DNA from: Thermococcus sp. JdFR-02
Lineage (GTDB): Archaea > Methanobacteriota_B > Thermococci > Thermococcales > Thermococcaceae
Length of the DNA: 64,000 nt
Direction of reading: 5' to 3'
Assembly (NCBI GenBank): GCA_002009975.1
Contig: MTLP01000007.1
Span: forward strand, 1-64,000
Shown here in pieces: positions 16,805-26,115 of this stretch. The translations under genes were made by a program, and so were the position numbers. Below the pieces are notes generated by a model. That model made no database searches, was not told the origin of the DNA, and saw only the letters and a program-made list of their open reading frames with translations. The number at the start of each line of letters is the position of its first letter. The stretch's first letter is position 1.

Positions 16805-17635
16805 TCAGGCTTTTCCTTCTAAGAGATCTTTAACATATTTTGGCATTTGGAATAATGTTTCATGTCTTTCTGGGTCGTAGTAGAGTAAATTCAAATCTTT
16901 TGCTCTATTTACTTTTACTTCTTTAAAGTTAACCTCACCTTTGACACCAACCAAGAAAGACCAAGGTGAAGCATAGCCAATAACTGGGAAGCTGAAATAG
17001 TGCACTTTGTCGAAAACCTTCTTCATGTTGTTGTAGGCATCCAAAAGCTCTTCTGTGAATAGATAAACGCTTCCTGCTTGGGTTATGTACAAACCTTTTT
17101 CATCTAAGGCGTTGTAGGCACTTTTATAAAATTCCTCACTGAATAACATCTTTGCTGGTCCAACTGGATCAGTTGAGTCTACTATTATCACATCAAACTT
17201 TTCTTCCGTGTTTTTTATGTACTCTATTCCATCTCCAACTATAACTTCAGCCCTTGGATCATCAAAGGCTCCTTTATCAATCCCTAAGTACGAGCGGGAA
17301 ACTTCTATAACCTTCTCATCAATCTCAACCATCACAGCTCTTTCCACACTTTTATGCTTTAAAACCTCCCTTAAAGTTCCCCCGTCTCCACCTCCGATGA
17401 TAAGAACCTTTTTTGGATTAGGATGAGCAAGCATTATGGGATGGACTAAGGGTTCATGATAGCTCTCTTCTCCCTCGGTTACGAGCTGCACTGTTCCATC
17501 TAAAACCAAAAGCTTTCCAAATCCCTCAGTTTCATAAAGCTCTATCTTTTGATATTTGCTTTCAATCTCCAACAGCTTTTCCTTAACCTTAAATGCCACG
17601 CCATATCCTCGTGGATACCATTCTATAAAATGCAT
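16805..17635 (-). CDS. speE: Spermidine synthase/aminopropyltransferase
   Basis: 276 residues. Transfers an aminopropyl group from decarboxylated SAM to agmatine or putrescine. Signature motifs: '[16 protein letters not shown]' near 53-68, '[14 protein letters not shown]' near 81-94 (nucleotide site), and 'DSTDPVGPA' near 153 (catalytic Asp). In Thermococcales this enzyme prefers agmatine, giving N1-aminopropylagmatine. ATG 17635 has GGAGGGGA upstream. Third in a minus-strand series pdaD-speD-speE that supplies agmatine, decarboxylated SAM and the transferase. Its stop abuts the convergent HTH gene. Confidence 0.95.
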   Translation of the reverse strand: MHFIEWYPRGYGVAFKVKEKLLEIESKYQKIELYETEGFGKLLVLDGTVQLVTEGEESYHEPLVHPIMLAHPNPKKVLIIGGGDGGTLREVLKHKSVERAVMVEIDEKVIEVSRSYLGIDKGAFDDPRAEVIVGDGIEYIKNTEEKFDVIIVDSTDPVGPAKMLFSEEFYKSAYNALDEKGLYITQAGSVYLFTEELLDAYNNMKKVFDKVHYFSFPVIGYASPWSFLVGVKGEVNFKEVKVNRAKDLNLLYYDPERHETLFQMPKYVKDLLEGKA

Positions 17636-17705
17636 AAACTCCCCTCCCAGCTAACCTTTAGCTCGCTTGAATTTAATAGAATAAATTTAATGAGAACAAA
17701 AGAGA

Positions 17706-18086
17706 TCATTCCTCCTTTTTAAATAGAAGACCTCTATCAAGCTTGACTATCGTAGGATTCTTACATTTTAGCTCTTTTATTATGTATTCGCTGGCTTTCA
17801 CTGGCATTGTGTGATCACCACAAGTGTAAACATCAACACTTGCATAACCATGCTCTGGCCATGTATGGATTGAAATGTGACTCTCAGAAACTACAACAAC
17901 ACCAGAAACGCCTTGGGGTGAAAACTTGTGAAATCTCTTATCGATTATTGTGGCATTTGCCAGTTCTGCAGCCTTAGTGAGGATTTCTTCTACCTTTTCT
18001 ATATCGTCTAATATTTGCGGGTCGCATTCGTAGAGATCTAATATGACATGCATTCCAATTGGACTGTCCACAGTTACTTGAGCCAT
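17706..18086 (-). CDS. speD: S-adenosylmethionine decarboxylase proenzyme
   Basis: 126 residues from ATG 18086 (GGAGGTGAG lies inside the longer frame). Pyruvoyl enzyme that self-cleaves between Glu68 and Ser69 in 'SESHISIHTWPE', forming a pyruvoyl group at Ser69; Ser56, His74 and Cys89 match the processing and catalytic residues of prokaryotic class 1B enzymes. Supplies decarboxylated SAM to SpeE and BpsA next door. A second homologue lies at 47889-48305. Confidence 0.93.
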   Translation of the reverse strand: MAQVTVDSPIGMHVILDLYECDPQILDDIEKVEEILTKAAELANATIIDKRFHKFSPQGVSGVVVVSESHISIHTWPEHGYASVDVYTCGDHTMPVKASEYIIKELKCKNPTIVKLDRGLLFKKEE

Positions 18087-18129
18087 CGCCCTCACCTCCA
18101 TCCATCTCCACCACCTCCAAAATTGTGGA

Positions 18130-18603
18130 TCAATATGGAAACATCACGACTGCAGCTATTGCAGCAGCGGGCTTATCTTTGACTGTAATTTCAGCAACTG
18201 CGACTTTAAACTCCTTTAACTTCCATCCTCTAACCCTAAAGCCTTCCTCAACCATTTTCTTTACCATTTCCATAGCTTCCTCTTTTGTACAGTAGCCGCT
18301 GTATTCGTAAATCAATCCTCCGCTGTTGTCTTCACTAAGTCCTACCCCTAAAGCAGCACTGATAGTTGCGTTTGGCTCATCACTTTCAATGTGAGCATAG
18401 ACTGTAGGTAAGAGCATTCCAATTGGTATTTCTGGCATTTCATCTATCCACTCTATATGAGCGGGAATTATACTGCTCAGTTTAACTAAATTAACGTTTC
18501 CGATACCCATTTTAAGAAGGGCGTTATCGAAGGCATTTAACTTTGTTCCACCCTCCGCACTCGCAGCCACCATAATGGCTTTTTTTGGTGTTATCCAGCT
18601 CAT
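18130..18603 (-). CDS. pdaD: Pyruvoyl-dependent arginine decarboxylase
   Basis: 157 residues. Converts arginine to agmatine, the first step of archaeal polyamine synthesis. The proenzyme cleavage site is Ser43-Ser44 in 'LVKLSSIIPAHIEW'; other family signatures are 'VAASAEGGTKLNAFDNALLK' near 12-31 and 'GYCTKEEAMEMV' near 106. First gene of the pdaD-speD-speE series with GGTGAGGG before its ATG and an unusually long 5' leader (about 80 bases from the TATA box at 18706-18714). Confidence 0.95.
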   Translation of the reverse strand: MSWITPKKAIMVAASAEGGTKLNAFDNALLKMGIGNVNLVKLSSIIPAHIEWIDEMPEIPIGMLLPTVYAHIESDEPNATISAALGVGLSEDNSGGLIYEYSGYCTKEEAMEMVKKMVEEGFRVRGWKLKEFKVAVAEITVKDKPAAAIAAVVMFPY

Positions 18604-18705
18604 TTTCCCTCACCTTGGTTTTTCTCTATGATTATTATTTAATTTTTGATTTAACTCCAAATTATCGTAATATTTAGGTTTCAATTAAATATGGGTTGAG
18701 CATTC

Positions 18706-18714
18706 CTTTATAAG
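18706..18714 (-). promoter_or_regulatory. TATA box of the pdaD-speD-speE operon
   Basis: Minus-strand GAAAGACTTATAAAGG, TATA core CTTATAAAG. The predicted start near 18680-18690 leaves a leader of about 80 bases before the pdaD ATG at 18603, longer than usual here. The interval 18715-18855 up to bpsA holds no gene that I can see. Confidence 0.5.
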
Positions 18715-18855
18715 TCTTTCGTTTTCAGTCAAATAACGAAATAGCTTGAAAAAACCTGATATTTTCGAAAATGGCTCGATGCTTACGGGTAAAAATTAAT
18801 AAAGCCCGCTGGAAATCTTGATTAGGGAAGTTGTTCAAAACTTAAAAGGGAGAGA

Positions 18856-19908
18856 TTAAGTTGTAGAACTCTCTTCATCGTTGTAAAGCTCTTCTCTTAC
18901 TGTTATCTCGTCTTCAAATCCTATTGAACCTTCCAAAGTCTGAATTCTAAACATGTATGATTTGTACCAATTGTATGTTGGTTTGCTTTTTATAGGTGTC
19001 AGTTGCCAAGCTTTTGTTTCTTCCTCATAACCCCAGTTTACATATTCGTTGAAGTTCCGTATTATGTCGGTTATAACTACATTGAACTCATTGAGGAGGA
19101 TTTTTTGGATCTCTCTCCACTTATTTAATGAACTCTCTCTTCTCGTTATTCCAAAGTATCCAGCGCATCCGGGACCTTTTAGGGTTGCAATACCCCGACC
19201 AATAAAAGCTCTAATAGCGTGAACCGTTTCTGGAGGATCTGTTATGAAGGTGTCAAACTTTCTTAGAGCATATTCGGGGAGAGGTTTTCTTAGATCAAAT
19301 GTAAATATATCAATGTTATTAAAGCCAATTTCATCTGCAGTTTTTTCGATGAAGCTTATCAAACGCTCATCTATATCTAAAACAGCTATCCTCTTTGGCA
19401 AACCAGAAAGCATTAATGCGATGCTGGTTAAATCATCATCACCAAGCACAAATATTTCCTTATTTTCCAAGTCCCCTCTTGTATGCATTAGGGCTATTCT
19501 CGCTATCGTTGTTTCAGGAGTAACGTATGCTTGATCAAATTCATGTTTTGGTTGTGGTCTGTCCTTTACAAGCTCTTTAAACTGCTTTAATAATTCGTTT
19601 AGAATATTAACATCAACCGTCTTCCCTTCACAGTACTTGCAGCTTAAATCTTCCCTTTTTGCAATCCCATACTTTTCCACCAGCTCTTGTCCTTTTAGTG
19701 TTAAAATAACCTCTCTATTGAAATCTAAGTAGCCTAAGTCATGAAGAGTGTTTAAAACTGCTGTAACAAGTGGCAAAGGTTCTTCACTTAAGTCAACTAT
19801 CCTCCAGAAGTCCTTACTTGCTAAAACCGCTCCTAAAACATTTTCGATAGTTCTCTCATAAACAGGGATTTTTGTTTTCTCCCTAACTTTTGCTACAATT
19901 TCTCTCAC
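18856..19908 (-). CDS. bpsA: N4-bis(aminopropyl)spermidine synthase (branched polyamine synthase)
   Basis: 350 residues. Adds two aminopropyl groups to the N4 of spermidine, making the branched polyamines of hyperthermophiles. Layout: N-terminal winged-helix-like domain (1-85), a Cys pair (C90, C93), then a methyltransferase-like Rossmann domain with 'GDDDLTS' (156-162) and the catalytic 'DPPE' (224-227). GTG start with GGGGGGAT. Lies upstream of the pdaD operon on the same strand, so all enzymes from arginine to branched polyamine except the agmatine ureohydrolase are clustered. Confidence 0.93.
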   Translation of the reverse strand: MREIVAKVREKTKIPVYERTIENVLGAVLASKDFWRIVDLSEEPLPLVTAVLNTLHDLGYLDFNREVILTLKGQELVEKYGIAKREDLSCKYCEGKTVDVNILNELLKQFKELVKDRPQPKHEFDQAYVTPETTIARIALMHTRGDLENKEIFVLGDDDLTSIALMLSGLPKRIAVLDIDERLISFIEKTADEIGFNNIDIFTFDLRKPLPEYALRKFDTFITDPPETVHAIRAFIGRGIATLKGPGCAGYFGITRRESSLNKWREIQKILLNEFNVVITDIIRNFNEYVNWGYEEETKAWQLTPIKSKPTYNWYKSYMFRIQTLEGSIGFEDEITVREELYNDEESSTT

Positions 19909-20055
19909 GTTAATCCCCCCAAAAGTTTGTTTTTAATATGAGATGGGCAAAACAGCCCGACTAAGCTTCACTTTGAGGTTTTTAAATTTAAGCTTTTTCC
20001 TCTTTAAACCCAAAAATTCAAAAGTTGTGACTCATTTTTGTAAGATGGTGATGCA

Positions 20056-20802
20056 ATGCTTAAGGTAATTGATAAAGATTTCATAAAGAGATACAGGGTT
20101 GAAAAGTCCTTGTTAGCCTTGGAGAGAGTTAAGAATTATCTTAGTAAGGAAGCCTATGAAAAATTAAAGGCTTTAGCTCATTTTAGACTCTATGGTGAGG
20201 AGTTTGAAAAAAGCGAGATAGATGAAGAAATAGTCGTCGCTTTTTCTGGAGGAAGTGACAGCACGGCAACTTTCTTAATTTTGAAGTGGGCTGGATTTAA
20301 AGCTCTACCCGTAACAGCTTTATTACCTCAAATCCCAAAAGAGAAAATTAGAAAAATTGAGGAATATGAGGGGGTTTTTGTTGAGATAGAGAATTATGAA
20401 GAAGCCATGAGGAAGTTGATAAACAAGGGTACTCACCCATGTGGGAGATGTCATGGAATGGTAATGGAGAGCATTGAGAAATTTGCAAAGGAGAGGAAGA
20501 TTAAGATAGTCGCCTATGGAGATATGTTAAGCACTGGCACTCCGTCAATTTATAAAAGAAGAGATGTGATAATATTGAACTTTCCAGCTTTTCTTGCCTT
20601 AGATAAAAGGGAGCTGATCGAAATAATTGGGGGAAGATATGATTTAAAGTTTGGATGTCCTTTATTAAAGGAAGCGTTTGAAATAAAGCCTTCTCTAAAG
20701 TTATTTTCAATCCAGAGGGTATTAAGAGAGCTTCGGGCTAATGTGATAGATGAGGAGATAGCAAAAGCATTGATACTTGATATAATGCATATTACCCATT
20801 AG
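20056..20802 (+). CDS. PP-loop superfamily ATPase (tRNA-thiolation/AANH-like)
   Basis: 248 residues. The pyrophosphate-binding loop 'AFSGGSDSTATF' sits near residues 62-73, and cysteine motifs 'HPCGRCH' near 128 and 'FGCPLLKEA' near 200 suggest an Fe-S or zinc site, as in enzymes that adenylate tRNA bases or other acceptors. ATG 20056 with GGTGAT. Followed by MIP18-like and ferredoxin genes, which fits sulfur or iron-sulfur chemistry (inference). Exact substrate not recognisable. Confidence 0.8.
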   Translation: MLKVIDKDFIKRYRVEKSLLALERVKNYLSKEAYEKLKALAHFRLYGEEFEKSEIDEEIVVAFSGGSDSTATFLILKWAGFKALPVTALLPQIPKEKIRKIEEYEGVFVEIENYEEAMRKLINKGTHPCGRCHGMVMESIEKFAKERKIKIVAYGDMLSTGTPSIYKRRDVIILNFPAFLALDKRELIEIIGGRYDLKFGCPLLKEAFEIKPSLKLFSIQRVLRELRANVIDEEIAKALILDIMHITH

Positions 20803-20855
20803 TGCTCCATAAGGTTTAAATTTGCTTAATCCTAAGGCTTCTTTGGGTGAATTTA

Positions 20856-21203
20856 ATGGAAGAAGAAAAAGAAATTGGAGAAGTTAAAACTCAAGAGCAG
20901 CCTCTAACTGAGGAGCTGATCTTGGAGAAACTAAAAGAAGTTGTTGATCCCGAGATTGGTATAGATGTTGTTAATCTTGGCTTGATCTATGAGTTGAAGA
21001 TAAGACCAGACAACACGGTTTATGTTAAGATGACGATGACTACTCCCGGGTGTCCATTAACAATGTGGCTTTTGAAAGCAGTTGAGGATAAAGTTCTTCA
21101 AATACCCGGGGTTAAGGATGCCGAAATAGAGCTAACCTTTGATCCTCCTTGGACACCGGATAGAATTAGTGAAGAGTACAAGAAAAAGTTGGGCTTGATG
21201 TAA
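20856..21203 (+). CDS. MIP18/DUF59 family protein (SufT-like Fe-S assembly factor)
   Basis: 115 residues from ATG 20856, with GGTGA upstream within the longer GTG frame. After a charged N-terminus (1-20) comes the MIP18 domain: 'VVDPEIGIDVVNLGLIYEL' near 30-49, 'MTMTTPGCPLT' near 65 with the conserved Cys, and 'ELTFDPPWTPDRISEE' near 96. Family members help deliver or assemble Fe-S clusters. It sits between a PP-loop ATPase with Cys motifs and two ferredoxins. Confidence 0.87.
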   Translation: MEEEKEIGEVKTQEQPLTEELILEKLKEVVDPEIGIDVVNLGLIYELKIRPDNTVYVKMTMTTPGCPLTMWLLKAVEDKVLQIPGVKDAEIELTFDPPWTPDRISEEYKKKLGLM

Positions 21204-21280
21204 TCTAACTTATTTTCTCTTATTTTTCTCTGCTTTGTGTTAAGCTATTTTAATTTTTTTAGGATAACCAAATTTCACGA

Positions 21281-21292
21281 AAGGTTTATAAT
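21281..21292 (+). promoter_or_regulatory. TATA box of ferredoxin gene
   Basis: AGGTTTATAATA with a purine-rich BRE just upstream (CGAAA), about 35-40 bases before the ferredoxin ATG at 21325. A strong archaeal promoter match. Confidence 0.6.
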
Positions 21293-21294
21293 AA

Positions 21295-21528
<234 letters not shown>

Positions 21529-21539
21529 TCTAGCTCTAA

Positions 21540-21590
21540 TATTCTTTGTCATTTTTCTTGTTTTAAATTCTAAACAAACCTTTTTTGTAA
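21540..21590 (+). terminator. T-rich termination region after ferredoxin 1
   Basis: Several runs of T (at 21550-21555, 21561-21565 and near 21581-21586) follow the first ferredoxin without a clear stem, the usual form of archaeal intrinsic terminators. A new TATA-like CTTTTAAGC near 21610 serves the second ferredoxin. Confidence 0.35.
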
Positions 21591-21602
21591 ACTTATGGTT
21601 AA

Positions 21603-21842
<240 letters not shown>

Positions 21843-21887
21843 TTCTTTTTACTTCTTCCCTTCTTTAAATATAAAAAGAAGAAAGCA

Positions 21888-23060
21888 TCATTCTAAGTTT
21901 AAGTTAAGCTTTTCAGCCTGCTCTAAGACGTATTTCCTAATCTCTTTTGCACTTGGCAATTTAGCAACGATTTTTCCATCTTTTATCAGAGGCTTTAATA
22001 GGGGTTCGACTTTACCTTTACAAACTGGACATTCATCGAGCTCTTCACTTGTTAGGGTTTTAATGTAATGTCCATTTTCACATCTCCAGACTTGCTTTCT
22101 TCCACTTAGCTTTCCTCTCTTCGTTATTGGCTTTCCTTCAACTTCAACTATATCTAAGGAGAAATCTATCGGTTTTGCACTTGCTATTGAACCACCAACA
22201 CCAAAGGCATCCGCTACATCGACTAACTCTCTAATGCTCTCTTCATCTAAGCCTCCACTCAGGAAGATTTTAACATGCTTGTATCCTCTAATATCAAGTT
22301 CCCAGCGAACTTCTTCAATTATGCGCTTAAAGTTTCCTCTTCTTGAGCTTGGGGTGTCCAATCTTACTGCATTTAACCGTTCTCCCAATGCTTCAGCAGC
22401 CATTAAAGCTTCAAACTTTTCATCACAAAGCGTATCTACCAAAGCAACCCTCGGAACTTCCTTTTCTACAACCTCATCAAAGTATTCCCATGCCTTAACT
22501 TGGTCTCCAACTACTAAGATTAATGCGTGAGGCATTGTGCCAACTGGCTTTTCTCCTATAAGTTCAGCACCTAAAACTCCACTAACACCGTCACATCCGC
22601 CAATAAATGCAGCTCTATCAATCATTGGTGCAATAGCTGGATGCATGTGTCTTATTCCAAAACTGTAGACAGGCTTAAAATTAGCGGCAATTTTTACCCT
22701 TAATGCAGCAGTTGCAATTCCACTTGCTTGGCTAAGCATTCCAAGTAAAGCGGTTTCATAAATTCCGAATTCTTTATAATAACCTTCAATTTGAAGAACT
22801 GGTTCATAGGGGTGAAAAATAGTTCCTTCGGGCATTGCATAAACGTTAACGGGTAATCCCTCTAAAAGCTTTGCAACTTCTTCAATTCCAGCTAAGACTC
22901 CCCATTTCCAACCTTTCGGTAAAGAAGTTGTTGAAACGTCAGCAAAAACTTTCTTGTGGATCCCTTTAGCCTTTAAAATTTTCTTTGTTCTAATGAAGTA
23001 AACGTCAGTAGTTTTTCCTGCTTTAATCTCATCCTCATGAGCTATGTGGAAATCTTTCAT
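21888..23060 (-). CDS. pncB: Nicotinate phosphoribosyltransferase
   Basis: 390 residues. Makes nicotinate mononucleotide from nicotinic acid and PRPP (NAD salvage). Type II phosphoribosyltransferase features: 'AGKTTDVYFIRTKKIL' near 13-28, 'YSFGIRHMHPAIAP' near 132-145, 'VRLDTPSSRRGNF' near 233, 'SGGLDEESI' near 264, 'FGVGGSIA' near 285. A C-terminal zinc-ribbon-like knot (C324..H327..C338..C341, approximate) is typical of the archaeal form. No obvious operon partner; convergent with ferredoxin 2. Confidence 0.92.
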   Translation of the reverse strand: MKDFHIAHEDEIKAGKTTDVYFIRTKKILKAKGIHKKVFADVSTTSLPKGWKWGVLAGIEEVAKLLEGLPVNVYAMPEGTIFHPYEPVLQIEGYYKEFGIYETALLGMLSQASGIATAALRVKIAANFKPVYSFGIRHMHPAIAPMIDRAAFIGGCDGVSGVLGAELIGEKPVGTMPHALILVVGDQVKAWEYFDEVVEKEVPRVALVDTLCDEKFEALMAAEALGERLNAVRLDTPSSRRGNFKRIIEEVRWELDIRGYKHVKIFLSGGLDEESIRELVDVADAFGVGGSIASAKPIDFSLDIVEVEGKPITKRGKLSGRKQVWRCENGHYIKTLTSEELDECPVCKGKVEPLLKPLIKDGKIVAKLPSAKEIRKYVLEQAEKLNLNLE

Positions 23061-23214
23061 TTTTTCACCTCCAATGTTTAGTTTTTAGCAGAGTTAGAAT
23101 TTAGGGTTTTTGGTGGACAAAAATGGGAAGTTTAATATAGGCAAATGACTTTTAATGAAATTAATATCGAGAGGAGTCATATGTACTCTTCTTGATATGT
23201 TGGAGGGACCATAA

Positions 23215-26001
23215 ATGAAAAATAAATCATTTGTTTTGACTATTTTGGTCTTAATGTTATTTGGCACTTTTTTGACTTCAAGTATAAGTGCAGAAAAAAG
23301 TGGGAGTTATGGACTAATATATTCGACGTACTTTGGCTGGACAACGTCTTACGACAAACTTGTTAGTGTTGATGTAAGGAATGAGCAAGTCTACGTGGTG
23401 GGGAATTTTCCAATACGCGGGAAAGGAAATGAAGTTTACTACGCAAAGCTAACAAAGAGCGGGAGAGACGTGGAATTCCTAAACTTCTTTGGAGGTAGCA
23501 AAGATGACTCAGCATTTAAGATTAGGGTTGATAATGGAGGTAATATTTACCTCTTTGGAACCACTATGTCTGAGGATTTACCCGTAAAGAATGCTTATCA
23601 AAGAAAACTAGCGGGAGATGTTGATTTCTTCCTTGCAAAGCTTAGCCCAGAGGGGGATATAATATTCACAACTTACTTCGGAGGCAAGGGGAAAGAGGAA
23701 CCTTTAGACATGGAGATTGACGATGAAGGAAATGTTTACATAACAGGGATGACTTATTCAGATGATTTTCCGACCATAAACTCCCTCTTAAGCTTTTCAA
23801 AAATTAAGGAGTATTATCCTCTTGGATCACATCCATTTATGGCAAAATTTGACTCAAATGGACAGCTGATATTTTCAAGCTACTGGTATTTGCTCAACAT
23901 GCAAATAGCTCCAGCTAAAAGTGGATTCTATGTTGGAGGTTATACTGAGGATATAAATTATCCAACAATGGGAGCTTTTGATAGCTCTTGTGGAACAAAG
24001 AAGGGAAAATGTGATCCGTATTTTCATAATGGTGACATAGCAATCACGAAATTTGATGACAACCTAAACATCGTTTATTCAACATTTATTGGAGGAAGTT
24101 CACCAGAGATTTTAAAAGACATCTACGTTGGTGAAGACGGTTATGTCTATGCAGCTGGAACTGTTGTATGGAAAAATGCTGATTTTCCAGTAAAAAATCC
24201 AATAGATGTGAAAAAAGAAGGAGATGGGGCAGATTATGGTATAGTCTTTAAAATGACGCCCAACTTAAAGGTGCTTGTTTATTCAACCTACTTCCTAAGA
24301 GAATCCCAAGTGATCTCTATAAGAGCTGATAAAGAGGGCAATACATACATAACCGGAGTAACTGGCTATAAGAATGCTTCACATTTAATGACATCTGATG
24401 CTTTTCAGAAAGAGAAGAAGGGACCAACAGATACGTTTTTTGCAAAGTTGAGTCCAAATGGAGAGCTGTTATATGCTACGCTCTTTGGAGGAACAGGAGA
24501 TTCCTATCCAATTGGAACAGATACACCTAGTGAAATTGCTATTGAAAATGGGGAAGCTTATATCGTTGGATGGACAGTAACGTGGGATTTCCCAACAACA
24601 AGAGATGCATTTAAGCAGTTCAATAATGATCCATGGGGTTACTATTCAGAAGGATTTCTTGTGAAGTTTGGTTTCAACGATTACAATCCAAAGATTCCTA
24701 AAGTAACAATGAATAAAACAATCTCAATAGGAAAGAATGTTTTTGGAAGAGACATAAAGGAAGTTAGTGGTGGTTATATAATTTTGGGAGTCACCGATTC
24801 TCCCAGTAAATACACACCACTTCTTATAAAAACAGATCTAAGCGGGAATCCACTTTGGGTTAAGGAGTATGGGGAAGTTGCAGGAAACTCATGGGGCTTT
24901 TGGAGCTTGATTGTTGACGATGGCTATTTAATTTTTGGAACCACAAATGGAAAAGCTACGCTCATAAAAACAGATTGGGATGGAAATGTCGTGTGGAGCA
25001 AGAACTATGCGGAATACGGAGACTTTCAGAGGGGAAGAGACATGATAAAAACTCAAGATGGCTACATTTTAATGGGTGTTACTAATGGAACTCGGGGAGT
25101 TTACAATGATTTGTTCTTAGTAAAAGTTGATAAAAATGGCAATACTCTATGGAAAAGCTACATAGACGTTAAAAAGGTTGGAATAAGTCCTGACTTGATG
25201 CCCTACCAAATCAAGAGGACTAAGAATGGGTACATAATAGTTGGGGAGACTGTAAAGGATGGCTTAGCAACTGCATTCGTTATTAAAACCGACTTAAAAG
25301 GTGCTAAAGAGTGGGTTAGGTTCCTTGGAACAAACAGTGTGGGAGATAGAGCTTATAGCAGGGGCTTTTCAGTGGAGGTTGTAGATGACGGCTATTTAAT
25401 TGGAGGCTTGGTGGATGATACTTTCTTTGGCGGAGCGGACATGTATCTAGCAAAGCTTGACTTCAATGGAAACATCGTTTGGGAAAATGTTAAAGGAAAG
25501 ATAGATGGATTTGAAAGTGCATATAAACTTTTGAAATCAGGAGACAGCTTTGTAGTGCTTGATAGTAGTGGAGACACAGTTTATGAGGGAAGAAGAGGAT
25601 ATTTCTTCAATTTCAATAGTGATGGCATCAAAGAATACTCCATAAAGCTTGACATGCCTAAGGACGATTATGCAGAGGACATGGAAAGAGTTAGTGATGG
25701 ATACCTAATTTTATTCTCAAGCAACTCATTTAGCGAAAACTTTGATTTATGGTTAATTAAAATTGAGGCTCCCAAAATTATACCATCCACGCAAACCTCA
25801 ACAACTATGACAAGTACTACGTCCTCATCTCAAACACAAGAAAAGCAAGTTTCAACAGAGGAGATTACAGAAACAGCTAAAGAACTTGCTACAAGTGCAA
25901 CAGAGAGGGCAAAGGAAGTTGCAACAGGAATCTGTGGTCCAGGTGTAATTGTCGGTTTGGCTTTACTTCCACTACTGTTTAGGAGGAAAATTCGCAGATA
26001 A
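23215..26001 (+). CDS. Large secreted beta-propeller surface protein with CGP-CTERM anchor
   Basis: 928 residues. Signal peptide (residues 1-26), an N-terminal half of SBBP-type repeats (units such as 'STYFGGKGKEEPLDMEIDDE' and 'GNVYITGMT.SDDFP'), and a second half of propeller-like repeats of the form 'IKTD.DGN.VW.K.Y', so probably two propellers. A Thr/Ser-rich linker (about 855-880) leads to the C-terminus 'ICGPGVIVGLALLPLLFRRK', the CGP-CTERM sorting signal found in Thermococcales, which is expected to be processed and lipid-anchored. Surface adhesion or scaffolding is likely; ligand unknown. GGAGGG before ATG 23215. Confidence 0.88.
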   Translation: MKNKSFVLTILVLMLFGTFLTSSISAEKSGSYGLIYSTYFGWTTSYDKLVSVDVRNEQVYVVGNFPIRGKGNEVYYAKLTKSGRDVEFLNFFGGSKDDSAFKIRVDNGGNIYLFGTTMSEDLPVKNAYQRKLAGDVDFFLAKLSPEGDIIFTTYFGGKGKEEPLDMEIDDEGNVYITGMTYSDDFPTINSLLSFSKIKEYYPLGSHPFMAKFDSNGQLIFSSYWYLLNMQIAPAKSGFYVGGYTEDINYPTMGAFDSSCGTKKGKCDPYFHNGDIAITKFDDNLNIVYSTFIGGSSPEILKDIYVGEDGYVYAAGTVVWKNADFPVKNPIDVKKEGDGADYGIVFKMTPNLKVLVYSTYFLRESQVISIRADKEGNTYITGVTGYKNASHLMTSDAFQKEKKGPTDTFFAKLSPNGELLYATLFGGTGDSYPIGTDTPSEIAIENGEAYIVGWTVTWDFPTTRDAFKQFNNDPWGYYSEGFLVKFGFNDYNPKIPKVTMNKTISIGKNVFGRDIKEVSGGYIILGVTDSPSKYTPLLIKTDLSGNPLWVKEYGEVAGNSWGFWSLIVDDGYLIFGTTNGKATLIKTDWDGNVVWSKNYAEYGDFQRGRDMIKTQDGYILMGVTNGTRGVYNDLFLVKVDKNGNTLWKSYIDVKKVGISPDLMPYQIKRTKNGYIIVGETVKDGLATAFVIKTDLKGAKEWVRFLGTNSVGDRAYSRGFSVEVVDDGYLIGGLVDDTFFGGADMYLAKLDFNGNIVWENVKGKIDGFESAYKLLKSGDSFVVLDSSGDTVYEGRRGYFFNFNSDGIKEYSIKLDMPKDDYAEDMERVSDGYLILFSSNSFSENFDLWLIKIEAPKIIPSTQTSTTMTSTTSSSQTQEKQVSTEEITETAKELATSATERAKEVATGICGPGVIVGLALLPLLFRRKIRR

Positions 26002-26061
26002 GAGAGCTAACTCACTTTTTGCCTATTTTTATCATTTTTTATTTTGTGCAATGACAGATAA

Positions 26062-26104
26062 TTTTAAATACTATCTCAATCAAATTACAAACCGACCAGT
26101 CGGT
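26062..26104 (+). promoter_or_regulatory. Promoter with TetR-type operator
   Basis: TATA-like TTTTAAATA (26063-26071) is followed at 26091-26104 by ACCGAC-CA-GTCGGT, a perfect 6-base palindrome with a two-base spacer lying at the expected transcription start, directly before the AGGTGAT ribosome binding site. This matches the common TetR-family operator form; the third gene of the operon is a TetR regulator. Confidence 0.75.
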
Positions 26105-26115
26105 AGGTGATAAAA

